Part shown: positions 1-9,033 of the stretch, piece after piece | How the letters are laid out: every line of letters begins with the position of its first letter | How positions within the stretch are numbered: the stretch's first letter is position 1 | Notes under the pieces: model-generated | What the model was told of the DNA's origin: nothing | The model's input: only the letters and a program-made list of their open reading frames with translations | Databases searched by the model: none | DNA from: Streptomyces decoyicus | GTDB taxonomy: Bacteria; Actinomycetota; Actinomycetes; Streptomycetales; Streptomycetaceae | Reading direction: 5' to 3' | Assembly: GCF_019880305.1 (NCBI RefSeq) | Contig: NZ_CP082301.1 | Coordinates: 8,246,001-8,310,000 of the forward strand | DNA length: 64,000 nt | Translations under genes and position numbers: made by a program

Positions 1-167
1 ACGCCGATCCTCGAATCGTCGTGCCCGGCACCGACCACGTCGATCCTGCCGCCTGGAGCCCGCTCGTCTACAACTTCCGCCACTACTTCGGGCTCGGCCC
101 GGAACTCGGCCACTCATACCGGACCAGGACGCCGCCCAGGCCCGATGCTCCTGCCGTGGAGCAGTGA
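1..167 (+). CDS. C-terminal end of a flavin reductase-like protein (partial)
   Basis: The window opens inside a gene: the frame beginning at base 3 stays open for 54 codons and stops with TGA at 165-167. The visible tail contains VVPGTDHVDP and LVYNFRHYFGLGPELG, which I associate with the C-terminal region of flavin reductase (FMN-binding split-barrel) proteins of actinomycetes, followed by a proline-rich end. Such enzymes reduce FMN/FAD for partner monooxygenases or bind flavin themselves. The N-terminal flavin-binding part lies outside the window, so the family call is tentative; the coding frame itself is convincing from its G/C-ending codons. Confidence 0.5.
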   Translation, partial: ADPRIVVPGTDHVDPAAWSPLVYNFRHYFGLGPELGHSYRTRTPPRPDAPAVEQ

Positions 168-254
168 GCCCGGCGGACATCGGGTGTGGCCGGGCGGTTG
201 CCGGCGCGGAAGCGAAGCATGGGGAGGCGAACCCCGGTGAGGCGTCGAACGCGG

Positions 255-962
255 CTACTTGCCCTCGTCCCAGGGCTTGCCGAGCCACCCGTCGTGGCTG
301 TTGACCAAGGCTGCGAGTGAGGCGGTCACGCGCGGGTCCCACCAGTCGGCCAGGACGGTCAGGGCGAAGTCGTTGCCATCGGAGCCCCAGACCAGAACGT
401 CCTCTCCGGATGACTTCCAGCGGATGGTGCGGGGCATGCGAGCGATGTCACCGCCCCCCACGATGCTGCCGACCGCGATGGCCAGCCACAGCGGGAGAAG
501 CAGCCACCACACCCACCACCAGAAGAGGTGGCCTTTGACACCGACCACCGCCGGTCGGCCGGCTTGTTCGACCGTCCAGCGTGACCGGCCCCGACCGCCG
601 TGCATCGCAGGGGTGCGCGAGATGAGTGCCAGTGATTCACCGGTGGCGCCGAGCACCTCGAAGACGCGTGCCTCGCCCTTCGCGGCGGACTTGGTCACGA
701 CACGAGCCAGCAGCTGCCGACGATATGCGTCGCTCCACAGCAGAAAGGCGCGGGCGCCTTCCTTACGGGCGGCACGGTAGGCGTCGTGACCGCCGGCCGG
801 GAGGTCACGTTCGAGGTAGGCACGGGTCGGCCCGTCTGTGCGGCCGCCCTCCTGGGACGCGGGGGAGGTGAGGCGTATCTCCCGCCGGACACGCCCGTCC
901 TCCGGTGCTTCCTTGCCCGCGGCCTTCCGGCTCGGGTGGTGGAGCCATACCGTGGTGCTCAA
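255..962 (-). CDS. Hypothetical protein with one Trp-rich membrane segment
   Basis: A 235-residue protein I do not recognise. The start is a TTG preceded by GGGGG six bases upstream. The first ~65 residues are charged and low in hydrophobics; residues ~70-140 look like a folded cytoplasmic domain. One strongly hydrophobic segment follows (FWWWVWWLLLPLWLAIAVG, about residues 147-166), and then ~60 residues containing WKSSGEDVLVWGSDGNDF and ending DGWLGKPWDEGK. It is a single-pass membrane protein by appearance. It stands alone, convergent with the partial gene at the window edge. No catalytic motif is visible and no function is proposed. Confidence 0.7.
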   Translation of the reverse strand: MSTTVWLHHPSRKAAGKEAPEDGRVRREIRLTSPASQEGGRTDGPTRAYLERDLPAGGHDAYRAARKEGARAFLLWSDAYRRQLLARVVTKSAAKGEARVFEVLGATGESLALISRTPAMHGGRGRSRWTVEQAGRPAVVGVKGHLFWWWVWWLLLPLWLAIAVGSIVGGGDIARMPRTIRWKSSGEDVLVWGSDGNDFALTVLADWWDPRVTASLAALVNSHDGWLGKPWDEGK

Positions 963-999
963 TCCGTTCCCCCTGGTAGTGGAGCATGATCACTGATGT

Positions 1000-1188
1000 C
1001 GGGGGTGGACTCTACCTACCCGCGCTTCACCTCCGCCTGGGCGGAGCGCACCCGACGTCCTCGACACCACCGACACCGACCGGGACCAGCGGGTCGTCAT
1101 CTCCACCGCCGCCCCCGGCTCGCCGTCCGAGGAGGCGTTACGGCTGTTGCCGACCCTCGGCCCGCAGCGCATGGACGTCACCGGCTGA
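1000..1188 (+). pseudogene. Possible remnant of an MmyB-type HTH regulator C-terminus
   Basis: Two short stretches in different frames look like the tail of the ligand-binding domain of MmyB-family (XRE-type) regulators: YPRFTSAWAER from about 1017 (frame 3), and VVISTAAPGSPSEEALRLL from about 1054 (frame 1), ending with a TGA at 1186-1188. The phrase APGSPSEEALRLL is characteristic of the end of that family. No start codon or HTH domain is present. I read it as a frameshifted 3' scrap; the match is short, so confidence is low. Confidence 0.3.
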
Positions 1189-1324
1189 GATCCGCACGGC
1201 CATCCGGCGCCCAGCAGCGACCTGCGCGACGCCCAACTCATGGTCACTGCAAGGACGATTCCGCTCTCGGCGGAGTATCGGCAGAACATCTGGACGGCAC
1301 GTCACGGCCTGCGAGGATGGTCGT

Positions 1325-2083
1325 ATGGGGATGAATGTGACGGTGCGCCGGCTCGATCTGGGGTACTTCATCCGACCGGCGTCGGAGACGGGCGGCCCGC
1401 AACCGAGGGCCGAGCCCGTCCTCGCCTACCTGGTGCGACACGACCAGGGACTGATTCTCTTCGACACCGGTATCGGCAACGCGGACTCCGAGACCGAAGC
1501 GCACTACCGCCCCCAACGGCGCGCGTTGCAAGGCGCGTTGGCGGCAGCCGGAGTCACTCTCGCCGACATCTCCGTCGTCGTGAACTGCCACCTTCACTTC
1601 GACCACTGCGGAGGAAACCCTCTGCTGGCCGGCAGGCCCATCCTGGTCCAGAACGTGGAGCTGGCCACCGCCCGCCGGGGCGACTACACCATCGATGAGC
1701 TCGTCGACTTCCCCGGAGCGGTTTACGAAGAACTCACCGGTGAGACCGAACTCTGGCCGGGAGTCTGGATCATTCCGACGCCCGGGCACACCCAAGGACA
1801 TCAGTCGCTGGTTCTCCGGCGAGGTGACGGCACCGTGGTCCTCGCCGGCCAGGCACACGACTTCGCGTCCCAGTTCGCGTCGGACCATCTGGCCCGCCAG
1901 GCCGCACTCCAAGGCGCGGAGCCACCGCTTCCTGCCTACCCGCCCTGGCTGGAGCGGCTCGCCGAGTTCGACCCACGGCGTGTGCTGTTCGCCCACGACT
2001 GCTCGGTCTGGGAACCAGCGGACAGCAACTGGGAGGACGGACAAGGCAGCCCTCACCGGCGGCAAGCGGCTACCCGGACATGA
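1325..2083 (+). CDS. MBL-fold metallohydrolase, N-acyl homoserine lactonase-like
   Basis: A metallo-beta-lactamase-fold hydrolase of 252 residues. The zinc-binding HxHxDH motif is present as HLHFDH, followed by CGGNPLL; the downstream metal-ligand histidines fit PGHTQGHQS and LFAHD near the C-terminus, and FDTGIGN is the usual strand before the motif. The arrangement and length match the AttM/AiiA-like quorum-quenching lactonase group, but substrate cannot be read from sequence. The longer open frame starts upstream at 986; I prefer ATG 1325 because GAGGA lies seven bases before it and homology begins right after it. A second ATG at 1331 is possible. It stands alone. Confidence 0.85.
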   Translation: MGMNVTVRRLDLGYFIRPASETGGPQPRAEPVLAYLVRHDQGLILFDTGIGNADSETEAHYRPQRRALQGALAAAGVTLADISVVVNCHLHFDHCGGNPLLAGRPILVQNVELATARRGDYTIDELVDFPGAVYEELTGETELWPGVWIIPTPGHTQGHQSLVLRRGDGTVVLAGQAHDFASQFASDHLARQAALQGAEPPLPAYPPWLERLAEFDPRRVLFAHDCSVWEPADSNWEDGQGSPHRRQAATRT

Positions 2084-2113
2084 AGATCACGATCTACCTG
2101 AGTCGTCACCGGA

Positions 2114-3073
2114 CTACCGGGCGGTCAGGTCGGACTCGTCCCAGATCCGCAGTACGCCGTCGCGCCCGGAGGTGACGAGTGCCCGACGGCCGTCCACGAC
2201 CGCCGACTCCATCGCCGTGACGTCGTACCCGCGGGTGAGGACATGGCCGGCTTCGAAACCCTCCGCAGCGTCCCACAGCCGCAGCGAGTCCTGGCCCGCC
2301 GTCACCACCCGAGGCCGCCCGTCGGCCGTCATGACCGCCATCGTCTCCAGGGGCCCCTGCGAGGCGGCAACCGGTTCGTACAGCAGCTCGTCCGGTCCGG
2401 CACCAAGGTCCCAGGCGTACAGCTCGCCCTTCTCGGTGGCCGCGACGACCGCCGTGCGCTCGGCGATCGCGCAGGCCGTCACGGCCCACACCCGGCCCTC
2501 GTCCGGATCGAAGGCGGCGATGTTGGTGAGGGTCGCGGCGTCCCACACTTCGGCTCCCGACCCGCCCGCCAGGATCAGGCGGCGGTCCCCGACCCGCGCC
2601 CCGCCGAGGCAGGACAACTCGCCCACTTCGCCGAGTACCGTGTCGGTGCCGTCCGGCGACCAGAGCCGCACCTCCTCGGAGTACTGCTGTGCGGTGACAA
2701 GCGCGCCGTCGAGCGCGATCACATCGGCGAGGTAGGCGCCGTTGAGCGGTGTCCGCCACAGGAGTTCACCGGCGCCGAGGTCCCACAACGCCGGTTCCTG
2801 TTCGTCCCCGCCGGCTGCCAGAAGGAGCTTGCCGTCCACGGAAAGCGCGGCGACCATGTCGATGGTGTTCTCGGCATCGGGGAACGCTGCCACGAGCGGG
2901 TCCCCGGCGTGCGCGTAGGGGAGAGGCCGAGCCAACCATTCCCCGGTCGAGAGGGACCATGTCCACACCCCGCCCCGCTCGTCCACGCAGACGATCAGGG
3001 TGCTCCCCGCGTGGTGGACGACGGAGAGGTCGTGGACCGTGGAATCAGCAGGCATCCTTGCGCTCACGAGCAT
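2114..3073 (-). CDS. WD40-like beta-propeller repeat protein
   Basis: A 319-residue protein built of repeated propeller blades; recognisable blade ends are GGVWTWSLSTGEW, EPALWDLGAGELLW, EEVRLWSPDG, AEVWDAATL, GELYAWDLG, DSLRLWDAAEG and GVLRIWDES. This gives about seven blades, enough for one closed WD40 propeller with no extra domain. Such proteins are scaffolds for protein contacts; no partner is suggested by the neighbours, since it lies convergent to the MBL gene. The ATG at 3073 has no strong ribosome site, and an ATG at 3055 is an alternative start. Confidence 0.85.
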   Translation of the reverse strand: MLVSARMPADSTVHDLSVVHHAGSTLIVCVDERGGVWTWSLSTGEWLARPLPYAHAGDPLVAAFPDAENTIDMVAALSVDGKLLLAAGGDEQEPALWDLGAGELLWRTPLNGAYLADVIALDGALVTAQQYSEEVRLWSPDGTDTVLGEVGELSCLGGARVGDRRLILAGGSGAEVWDAATLTNIAAFDPDEGRVWAVTACAIAERTAVVAATEKGELYAWDLGAGPDELLYEPVAASQGPLETMAVMTADGRPRVVTAGQDSLRLWDAAEGFEAGHVLTRGYDVTAMESAVVDGRRALVTSGRDGVLRIWDESDLTAR

Positions 3074-3141
3074 CTGGAGATCGTAGCAACTGGCCCCGGT
3101 TGACTGGAAGTTGCGGCAACCGGGCCGCGATCGACCGGCGC

Positions 3142-4572
3142 TCAGGCCTGCGTAAGTGCTTGCGGGAAGCCGAACACCTTGTCCGGGTCGTAGTCGTGCG
3201 CAATGGAGCGCAGGCGCTCCAGGTTCGGGCCGTAGTAGGCCGTCGGCCAGTCGGGGAGGTCAGGGTCGATGTAGTTCACGTAACCGCCCCCGATGCCCTG
3301 GTGGGCGAGCCCCGCCACGACTTCCGCGACGCTGCGCGTCACTTCGACCTCGGATGCTGCCGTGGCGCTCGCATAGATCTGTGCCGTGGCGAATGCACTG
3401 CGGTGCGGGAAGGCGGTCTGCTGCGCGCCCACGTCGGCCACCGCACCACCGAGTGGGTCAAGGATGAGAGCCATGCCTGCGCGGCCGGTGAGCAGGGTGT
3501 TCACGGCAGCCGGGTCGGAAGCGGGGGAGGTGAGGACCCGTGACGATGCCACGAACGACTCCCGGTCGGGTCTGCCGGAGAAGAAGCGCATGGCATTGAA
3601 GTAGTCCCGGTCCTGTACCGTTCGCCGGCTGGGCAGCACACCGGAGCGCGCGACCAGATCATCCAGCAAGGGAGTGCAGGCGCTGCTCGGTCCGACGAAG
3701 CACCCGGCCACCCGGCAGCCCGGCACCTCCCCGCCCGACACGTTGAGGTTGGCCCACAGCTCCCGGGGTGCGGAGGCGATCCACGGTTGCCACGCGCCCA
3801 GCACCTCGGTCACCTTCCCCGCGGGGAAGACGATCAGGAACACGGTGAGTGCCGGAGCCGGGTCGGTCGCGAACGTGAACTGTGTGACGACCCCGAAGTT
3901 GCCGCCACCTCCACCGCGCAGCGCCCAAAACAGGTCCGGGGTACGCGCGGCGGAGACCGTCAGCGTTCTCCCGTCAGCGGTGACGACCTCAGCGGCCAGG
4001 AGGTGGTCGCAGGTGAGCCCGAACTTGCGTTGCAGTACGCCGATCCCGCCGCCCAGGGCCACGCCGGCGATGCCGACGGTGAAACAGGACCCGCCGGGCA
4101 TACAGCGGTTCGCCCGGCCGAGTCCGCTGTAGACATCCCGCAGGTTCGCGCCGGCCCCGATGACCGCGGTGCCGTCCGGCTGGACCTCCACGGCCGACAT
4201 ACGTCGCAGGTCAAGGGTGAGGCCCCCGTGCGGCGCCGAGTAGCCGACATAGGAATGGCCGCCACTGCGGGCAGCCAGCGGAACACGGTTCGCGGCCGCC
4301 AGCACCCCCTCGCGGACATCTGCCACCGACTCGCACTGTGCGACCGCCGCGGGCACATGGTCGTCATTGAGAGGGTTGAAAAGCTTCCTGGCGTCCTCGA
4401 ACCCGGGGTCTCCCGGCCGCAGCAACGCGCCGCGCATGCGCTGGCGGAGGCCGGCCCAGTCCACGTTGGCCTTGACGCCGGCGGCTCGCGCGGCGGTACG
4501 GGAGGAGGTCTGCTCGCTTGTCCGAGGCCGGTCGCCGGCCCGGCGCGCGTGGAACAGAGAGTCCCGCGCCAT
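3142..4572 (-). CDS. FAD-binding oxidoreductase, berberine bridge enzyme-like
   Basis: A 476-residue flavin oxidase/dehydrogenase of the FAD_binding_4 plus C-terminal BBE type. RSGGHSY holds the histidine that normally attaches to the 8-alpha position of FAD, and PGGSCFTVGIAG holds a cysteine at the place of the second (6-S-cysteinyl) bond, so it resembles the bicovalent subgroup that oxidises sugars, alkaloids or polyketides. The BBE domain ends with YVNYIDPDL, YYGPNLERL and YDPDKVFGFPQAL. No signal peptide follows the chosen start. ATG 4572 is preferred over 4638 because GAGGAG lies nine bases upstream of it. It is monocistronic; substrate unknown. Confidence 0.9.
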   Translation of the reverse strand: MARDSLFHARRAGDRPRTSEQTSSRTAARAAGVKANVDWAGLRQRMRGALLRPGDPGFEDARKLFNPLNDDHVPAAVAQCESVADVREGVLAAANRVPLAARSGGHSYVGYSAPHGGLTLDLRRMSAVEVQPDGTAVIGAGANLRDVYSGLGRANRCMPGGSCFTVGIAGVALGGGIGVLQRKFGLTCDHLLAAEVVTADGRTLTVSAARTPDLFWALRGGGGGNFGVVTQFTFATDPAPALTVFLIVFPAGKVTEVLGAWQPWIASAPRELWANLNVSGGEVPGCRVAGCFVGPSSACTPLLDDLVARSGVLPSRRTVQDRDYFNAMRFFSGRPDRESFVASSRVLTSPASDPAAVNTLLTGRAGMALILDPLGGAVADVGAQQTAFPHRSAFATAQIYASATAASEVEVTRSVAEVVAGLAHQGIGGGYVNYIDPDLPDWPTAYYGPNLERLRSIAHDYDPDKVFGFPQALTQA

Positions 4573-4817
4573 GGTCACCATCTCCTCTGGAGGGTCGAGG
4601 AAAGCAGGCGAGCGTCCGTTTGGTGCGGATATGTTCACGCTAACACGGGGTGACTGCCCTCTCCAGCGGGGGAACCTCGCTGCGCGAGCCCGCCGGTCAG
4701 GGGGAGACTGTCGCAGGTGAGGGGGCGCGGCACGGGCAGCGCAAAGGGTCGTGAGCAGTGGTCCGGCAGCCGCCGGAGCGGACCGCCGTCATGCGACGGC
4801 TGGAGCGGACGGCGCTA

Positions 4818-4853
4818 CGTCCCGGCACCGGCACCAGCACCGATGCCGGGACG
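4818..4853 (-). terminator. Rho-independent-like hairpin after the M4 peptidase gene
   Basis: A perfect 10-bp inverted repeat (CGTCCCGGCA / TGCCGGGACG) with a 16-base loop starts 17 bases past the stop of the minus-strand protease gene. There is no U-run, as usual for Streptomyces hairpin terminators. Confidence 0.6.
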
Positions 4854-4870
4854 CACTAGGCGAAACGCGC

Positions 4871-6490
4871 CTACTTCACGTTGACGCCTGTCCACGCAGC
4901 GCCAACCGCCTTGTACTCGGCGCTCGTTGTGCCGTACAGGGCACCTGCCGCCTTCAGGGTCGCGGTGCGCGCGGCCTTGTAGTTGGTGGTGGAGGTCATG
5001 TACGTGCTGAGGGCCTTGTACCAGATCTTCTCGGCCTTGGCCCGGCCGATGCCGGTGACCTTGGAGCCGTCAGAGGTGGGGCTGTTGTAGCTGACGCCGT
5101 TGATGACCTTGGCGCCGCTGCCCTCGGACAGCAGGTAGAAGAAGTGGTTGGCGACACCGGAGGAGTAGTGGACGTCCTTGTTGCCGACGCCACTGGACCA
5201 GTAGTCGGCCGAGGCTCCGTCCTTGCTGGGCTTGTCCATGTAGCGCAGCGGAGTGCCGTCGCCGTTGATGTCGATCTTCTCGCCGATGAGGTAGTCGCCC
5301 ACGTCCGAGGCGTTCTTGGCGTAGAACTCGGCCGACGTGCCGAAGATGTCGGACGTGGCCTCGTTCAGGCCGCCGGACTCGCCGCTGTAGTTGAGTCCCG
5401 CGGTGGCGGCGGTGACGCCGTGGCTCATCTCGTGGGCGGCCACGTCGAGGGAGGTCAGCGGGTGGGAGTTGCCGTCGCCGTCGCCGTAGGTCATGCAGAA
5501 GCAGCTGTCGTCCCAGAAGGCGTTGACGTAGCTGTTGCCGTAGTGGACGCGGGAGTAGGCGCCCTTGCCGTCGTTGCGGATGCCGTTGCGGCCGAGGGTG
5601 TTCTTGTAGAAGTCCCAGGTGACGGCTGCCCCGTAGTGCGCGTCGACGCCGGCGGTCTGGCGACCGCCGCCCCATACGTCGTCCGCGTCGGTGAAGAGCG
5701 TGCCGGTGCCCGACGTCCCCTGCTTGAGGTCGTACGTCTTGTGGCCGCCGCGGGCGCCGTCCTTGAGCTGGTAGGCCGAGCCGCTCTTGGTGGTGGTGAG
5801 TGCGACCTTGCCGCTGTAGGTGCTGGTGCCGGAGCCGGTCTCGACGGCCTCGTTCTGGAACAGCTTCTTGCCGGTGGCGGCGTCGGTGATGACGTGCAGC
5901 TTGCTGGGCGTGCCGTCCTTCTGGACGCCGGTGACGACCGTCTCGTACGCGAGAACCGGCTTGCCCGCAGCGGCCCAGACCACCTTGCGCGGCGCGGCGG
6001 AGGCGCTGGTGCTGGTGTCCTTCTCCGCGGCGGCAGCGCGGAGTGCGCTCTTCTTCGCGGCGGAGGGGGAGAGGGCGGCGGACGTACTGGCCACGGATAT
6101 CGCGGCGTTGGTCGCCTTGGTGACGCTGTGCTTGCCGCTCTTGGCCTGGTGTACGACCAGGTCGCCGCCGAGGACGGGCAGTCCGGCGTAGGTGCGCTCG
6201 TACCGGGTGTGCACCGTGCCGTCCGCGTCCCTGATGACGTCCCGGACGACGAGCTTCTCCTGCGCGCCGAGGCCGATCTTCGCGGCGGTGGCGGAAGCGC
6301 TGCTCTGGGCATCCTTGAGCGCGGATGCCCGCTGTGCGGTGGAGAGTTGGACCGCCGACGCGCCGGTCGCGCGGTCCGGCTGCGCGCTGGCCGAGCCGGC
6401 CTGGACGCCGACGGCGACCATGGCGGCGGAGGCGACCAGCGCGGCAGCGCGCAGGGTGTTCTTGCGGGGGGTGGACGAGATCCGTCTCAA
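4871..6490 (-). CDS. Secreted M4-family metallopeptidase (thermolysin/griselysin type)
   Basis: A 539-residue secreted zinc endopeptidase precursor. A twin-basic start (RRISSTPRK) leads into a hydrophobic signal segment ending SASA. A long FTP/PepSY-type propeptide runs to about residue 200. The mature domain has the zinc site HEMSHG and the third ligand in GLNEATSDIFG, plus the M4 substrate-site histidine region DVHYSSGVANHFFYLL. The track-length frame begins at 6529, but the TTG at 6490 has AAGGGAG six bases upstream and gives a normal signal peptide, so I place the start there. A hairpin terminator follows the stop. It probably degrades extracellular protein for nutrition; it is alone in its transcript. 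Confidence 0.95.
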   Translation of the reverse strand: MRRISSTPRKNTLRAAALVASAAMVAVGVQAGSASAQPDRATGASAVQLSTAQRASALKDAQSSASATAAKIGLGAQEKLVVRDVIRDADGTVHTRYERTYAGLPVLGGDLVVHQAKSGKHSVTKATNAAISVASTSAALSPSAAKKSALRAAAAEKDTSTSASAAPRKVVWAAAGKPVLAYETVVTGVQKDGTPSKLHVITDAATGKKLFQNEAVETGSGTSTYSGKVALTTTKSGSAYQLKDGARGGHKTYDLKQGTSGTGTLFTDADDVWGGGRQTAGVDAHYGAAVTWDFYKNTLGRNGIRNDGKGAYSRVHYGNSYVNAFWDDSCFCMTYGDGDGNSHPLTSLDVAAHEMSHGVTAATAGLNYSGESGGLNEATSDIFGTSAEFYAKNASDVGDYLIGEKIDINGDGTPLRYMDKPSKDGASADYWSSGVGNKDVHYSSGVANHFFYLLSEGSGAKVINGVSYNSPTSDGSKVTGIGRAKAEKIWYKALSTYMTSTTNYKAARTATLKAAGALYGTTSAEYKAVGAAWTGVNVK

Positions 6491-6768
6491 CTCGGTCTCC
6501 CTTGTGAGGGCCGCGGCGTCGCGGCCCAAGAAGCGGCCGGGCAGCCGAGGGGTGGGATGCCCGGTGGAGCATTAGGAGTGAATCGAGGGGGAGCGTGCCA
6601 GTAGTTGACGCCTTTTGACAGATGTTCAACACGGAAGAAACAATAATTTCACCAATGGAACTGCTTTGTGACGCCATTTAACGCCCCAGGCACTGGGCGG
6701 CCTGGGGCTGGTGTGGGGATGGCCGGTTCGCCGGAAGGCCGGCACCTGTACGAGGATGTCGGCACGGC

Positions 6769-7323
6769 TCACTGCGGCGGGGGACCCGCCAGTGAGCCCA
6801 GGATGGTGCTGTACCGGTCACCGAAGTCGACTCGGGTGATGTCGTCGTAGCGGAACGACGACGGGGCATTGGCCCAGCGGGCTCTCGGATTGACCTCGAG
6901 GAGCCTGAGCCGGTTCTTTCCCCAGCGCACCGGCGCCCCGATGTACACCACGTCGGGGTCCAGATCCTCTTGGAGGACGGATATCAGCTGGTACTGCCTG
7001 CCGGCCGACTCCATCAGCGACCGGACGTCCGCCTGTGAGATCGCTCCGGACGGCCCTGGGGGAGGCCAGGGGCCGTGCCGCTGGAGCCAGCGCACCATCA
7101 GATCGCCGGTCCCCCGGCGTCTGACCTTGACGATGTCGCGGGTTCTGAGTGCCACAAAGCCGTTCAGCGTAAGGGAGTTGCACTCCGTGACCAGCGTCCA
7201 TGAGGGCGTCACCGAGATCACGAACCCCTCGATCTCGTCACTGCCCGGAAGCGTGCGCACGATGCGTGTGAACTGATGCTTCTTGGCGGCCTCTGCCAAC
7301 TGCCGCCGGATCTCATCGCTCAT
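6769..7323 (-). CDS. Hypothetical protein
   Basis: A 184-residue soluble protein of unknown function beginning MSDEIRRQLAEAAKKHQ, with two similar-looking halves: each has a beta-rich stretch (VTPSWTLVTECNSLTLNGF in the first, VVYIGAPVRWGKNRLRLLEV in the second) and a phrase about a response to a regulated site (RDIVKVRR; DDITRVDFGDRY). Between them sits WLQRHGPWPPPGPSG. The duplicated plan suggests two copies of one small beta fold. Other possible starts are ATG 7332 and 7344; a GGAG lies 11 bases before 7323. I could not assign a family. Confidence 0.65.
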   Translation of the reverse strand: MSDEIRRQLAEAAKKHQFTRIVRTLPGSDEIEGFVISVTPSWTLVTECNSLTLNGFVALRTRDIVKVRRRGTGDLMVRWLQRHGPWPPPGPSGAISQADVRSLMESAGRQYQLISVLQEDLDPDVVYIGAPVRWGKNRLRLLEVNPRARWANAPSSFRYDDITRVDFGDRYSTILGSLAGPPPQ

Positions 7324-7696
7324 GGCGTCCATGCTCCACACCATGCGTGCTGCGCACCATTCCTTTTGCTCTCGGAGGTGCCGACTGCTGAGCGGGCAGC
7401 GGTCACGGTTCCACGGCAGACCCTTCGAGGAGGTCGCGGGCTTCGACCGGCCCTGCGTGACTCCGTGCAGGTGGCATCCGCTGCCGCTGCGGGCGTGACC
7501 AGGCTCGTCTCCGGCGACCACGACCCGTGTTGCCCGCCCCTGCCGTGCTCAACAGCACGTCGCGCCGGCCTGCGCCTCAGTGCCTGGCCACCACAAGTGC
7601 CCGGCCGTCACAGGGGTCTGGACGTCTCATCACAGGGGTCTGGACGTCGCAGTGGTCAGAGCCCTTCGGTAGGATCAACGCCGGAGGGAGATCGCT

Positions 7697-8152
7697 GTGA
7701 GTACGAGCCGGACGAACCGAGCGGCAGGCGCCTGGGGGCACCTACTGCTCATCGTCGTGCTCGCACTGGGTGTCTTTGTGATGCATTCGATGGGCCATCC
7801 CGAAGATTCCTCCGGCGCCACCATGGGGCCCGCGGTTCATGGTCCCGCTGCCGGCGCTCTTGAGCACTGCGGCATGACCGCTTCGAAGCAAGCCGCCGCC
7901 TCGGTCTCCTCACCTGGTTCACCCGACGACGCCAAGCCGTCCTCCCATACCCCAGGCACGGGAATGGACATGACCACCCTGTGTGTGGCCGTGCTCGGCG
8001 CCCTGGTCCTCGCCGGCCTCCTCCGGGCGGCGCTCAGCCGGAGGACGGACTGGCTGGTGCGGCTTCGCGCCGGAGTCGTGGCCACCCTGCGCCCCAACCC
8101 CCCGCCGCGCAGACCACCGGACCTCGCTCAACTGTCAGTCCTGCGGATTTAG
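7697..8152 (+). CDS. DUF6153-type small membrane protein
   Basis: A 151-residue protein with an N-terminal membrane segment (LLLIVVLALGVFVMHSMGH), a middle rich in His, Met and Ser (HCGM, HTPGTGMDMTT), a second membrane segment (LCVAVLGALVLAGLLRAAL) and a basic, proline-rich tail. This plan and the placing directly upstream of a DUF305 lipoprotein gene match the DUF6153 proteins of Streptomyces. The start is GTG 7697, eight bases after GGAGGGA. The Met/His content and DUF305 partner suggest a role in copper handling at the membrane, but that is inference. Confidence 0.8.
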   Translation: MSTSRTNRAAGAWGHLLLIVVLALGVFVMHSMGHPEDSSGATMGPAVHGPAAGALEHCGMTASKQAAASVSSPGSPDDAKPSSHTPGTGMDMTTLCVAVLGALVLAGLLRAALSRRTDWLVRLRAGVVATLRPNPPPRRPPDLAQLSVLRI

Positions 8153-8237
8153 GCCGAACGCCGCAGCGGGCGCATTGCGCTGCCCGCCACCCCGTTCGCC
8201 CACCTTTTCCGTAGAACAGACAGCACGAGGTTTTGAC

Positions 8238-8936
8238 ATGACAGCCATCAAGCATGGCCTGCGCCGCCCCCAGGTTCGCCGCATCGCCGCTGCCGGCATC
8301 GCTGCCGCCGCCGGTCTGACGCTCGCCGCCTGCGGCAACAGCAACGATGACCGTGTGAGCGGCACGGACCACGGGACCAAGCCGTCGACGACGGCCACCA
8401 AGGACGCCGGCGCCAACCCCGCTCCCGGTGCCTTCAACGACGCGGACGTCAGGTTCGCGCAGATGATGATCCCCCACCATCAGCAGGCCGTGGAGATGTC
8501 CGAGCTCGCCGACGGCCGGGCCGAGGACGCGGAGATCAAGACGCTCGCCGCGGCGATCGAGAAGGCCCAGGACCCCGAGATCCAGAAGATGACGTCCTGG
8601 CTCAAGGGCTGGGGCAAGCCGGTGTCGGGCGGCTCTGCGCCCGGCATGGACCACAGCATGCCCGGCATGGATCACGGACCCGGCTCCAAGGACGGCTCGG
8701 GCATGTCCGGAATGATGTCCGGCAAGGACATGAAGAACCTGAGGGCCGCCAAGGGCAGGGACTTCGACAGGAAGTTCGCGCAGCTGATGATCGGCCACCA
8801 CAACGGCGCGATCGAGATGGCGAACGACGAGCAGAAGAAGGGCAAGAACGCCACGGCGAAGAAGCTCGCCGGCGATGTCGTCACGAATCAGTCCGCCGAA
8901 GTCGGGAAGCTGAACAAGATCCTCGACCGGCTCTGA
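8238..8936 (+). CDS. DUF305 lipoprotein, probable copper-associated
   Basis: A 232-residue lipoprotein: basic N-terminus, hydrophobic stretch and lipobox LAAC, so it is anchored outside the membrane. Two DUF305 motifs are clear: FAQMMIPHHQQAVEMS and, in the second half, FAQLMIGHHNGAIEM. Between them lies a Met/His segment (GMDHSMPGMDHG, GMSGMMSG). Paired HH and Met-rich loops are typical of ferritin-like DUF305 proteins linked with copper resistance. ATG 8238 is seven bases after GAGG and 85 bases after the DUF6153 stop, so the two are probably co-transcribed. A hairpin follows the stop. Confidence 0.9.
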   Translation: MTAIKHGLRRPQVRRIAAAGIAAAAGLTLAACGNSNDDRVSGTDHGTKPSTTATKDAGANPAPGAFNDADVRFAQMMIPHHQQAVEMSELADGRAEDAEIKTLAAAIEKAQDPEIQKMTSWLKGWGKPVSGGSAPGMDHSMPGMDHGPGSKDGSGMSGMMSGKDMKNLRAAKGRDFDRKFAQLMIGHHNGAIEMANDEQKKGKNATAKKLAGDVVTNQSAEVGKLNKILDRL

Positions 8937-8959
8937 TCCAGTCTGCTCACCAAGCAGCA

Positions 8960-8993
8960 GCCGCTGCGGTCCCTCCATCGGGGCCGCAGCGGC
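8960..8993 (+). terminator. Hairpin terminator after the DUF305 gene
   Basis: Perfect 10-bp stem GCCGCTGCGG / CCGCAGCGGC with a 14-base loop, 23 bases past the DUF305 stop. It could also serve the convergent DoxX gene. Confidence 0.65.
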
Positions 8994-9033
8994 CGACTGA
9001 CACCGAGCTCCAGCGGTCCTCGGGCGGTAGGAC

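Noticed and set aside
4751..6604. 617-residue plus-strand frame antisense to the M4 protease
   Set aside because: Gly/Val/Ala-rich shadow; the minus strand carries clear zinc-protease motifs.
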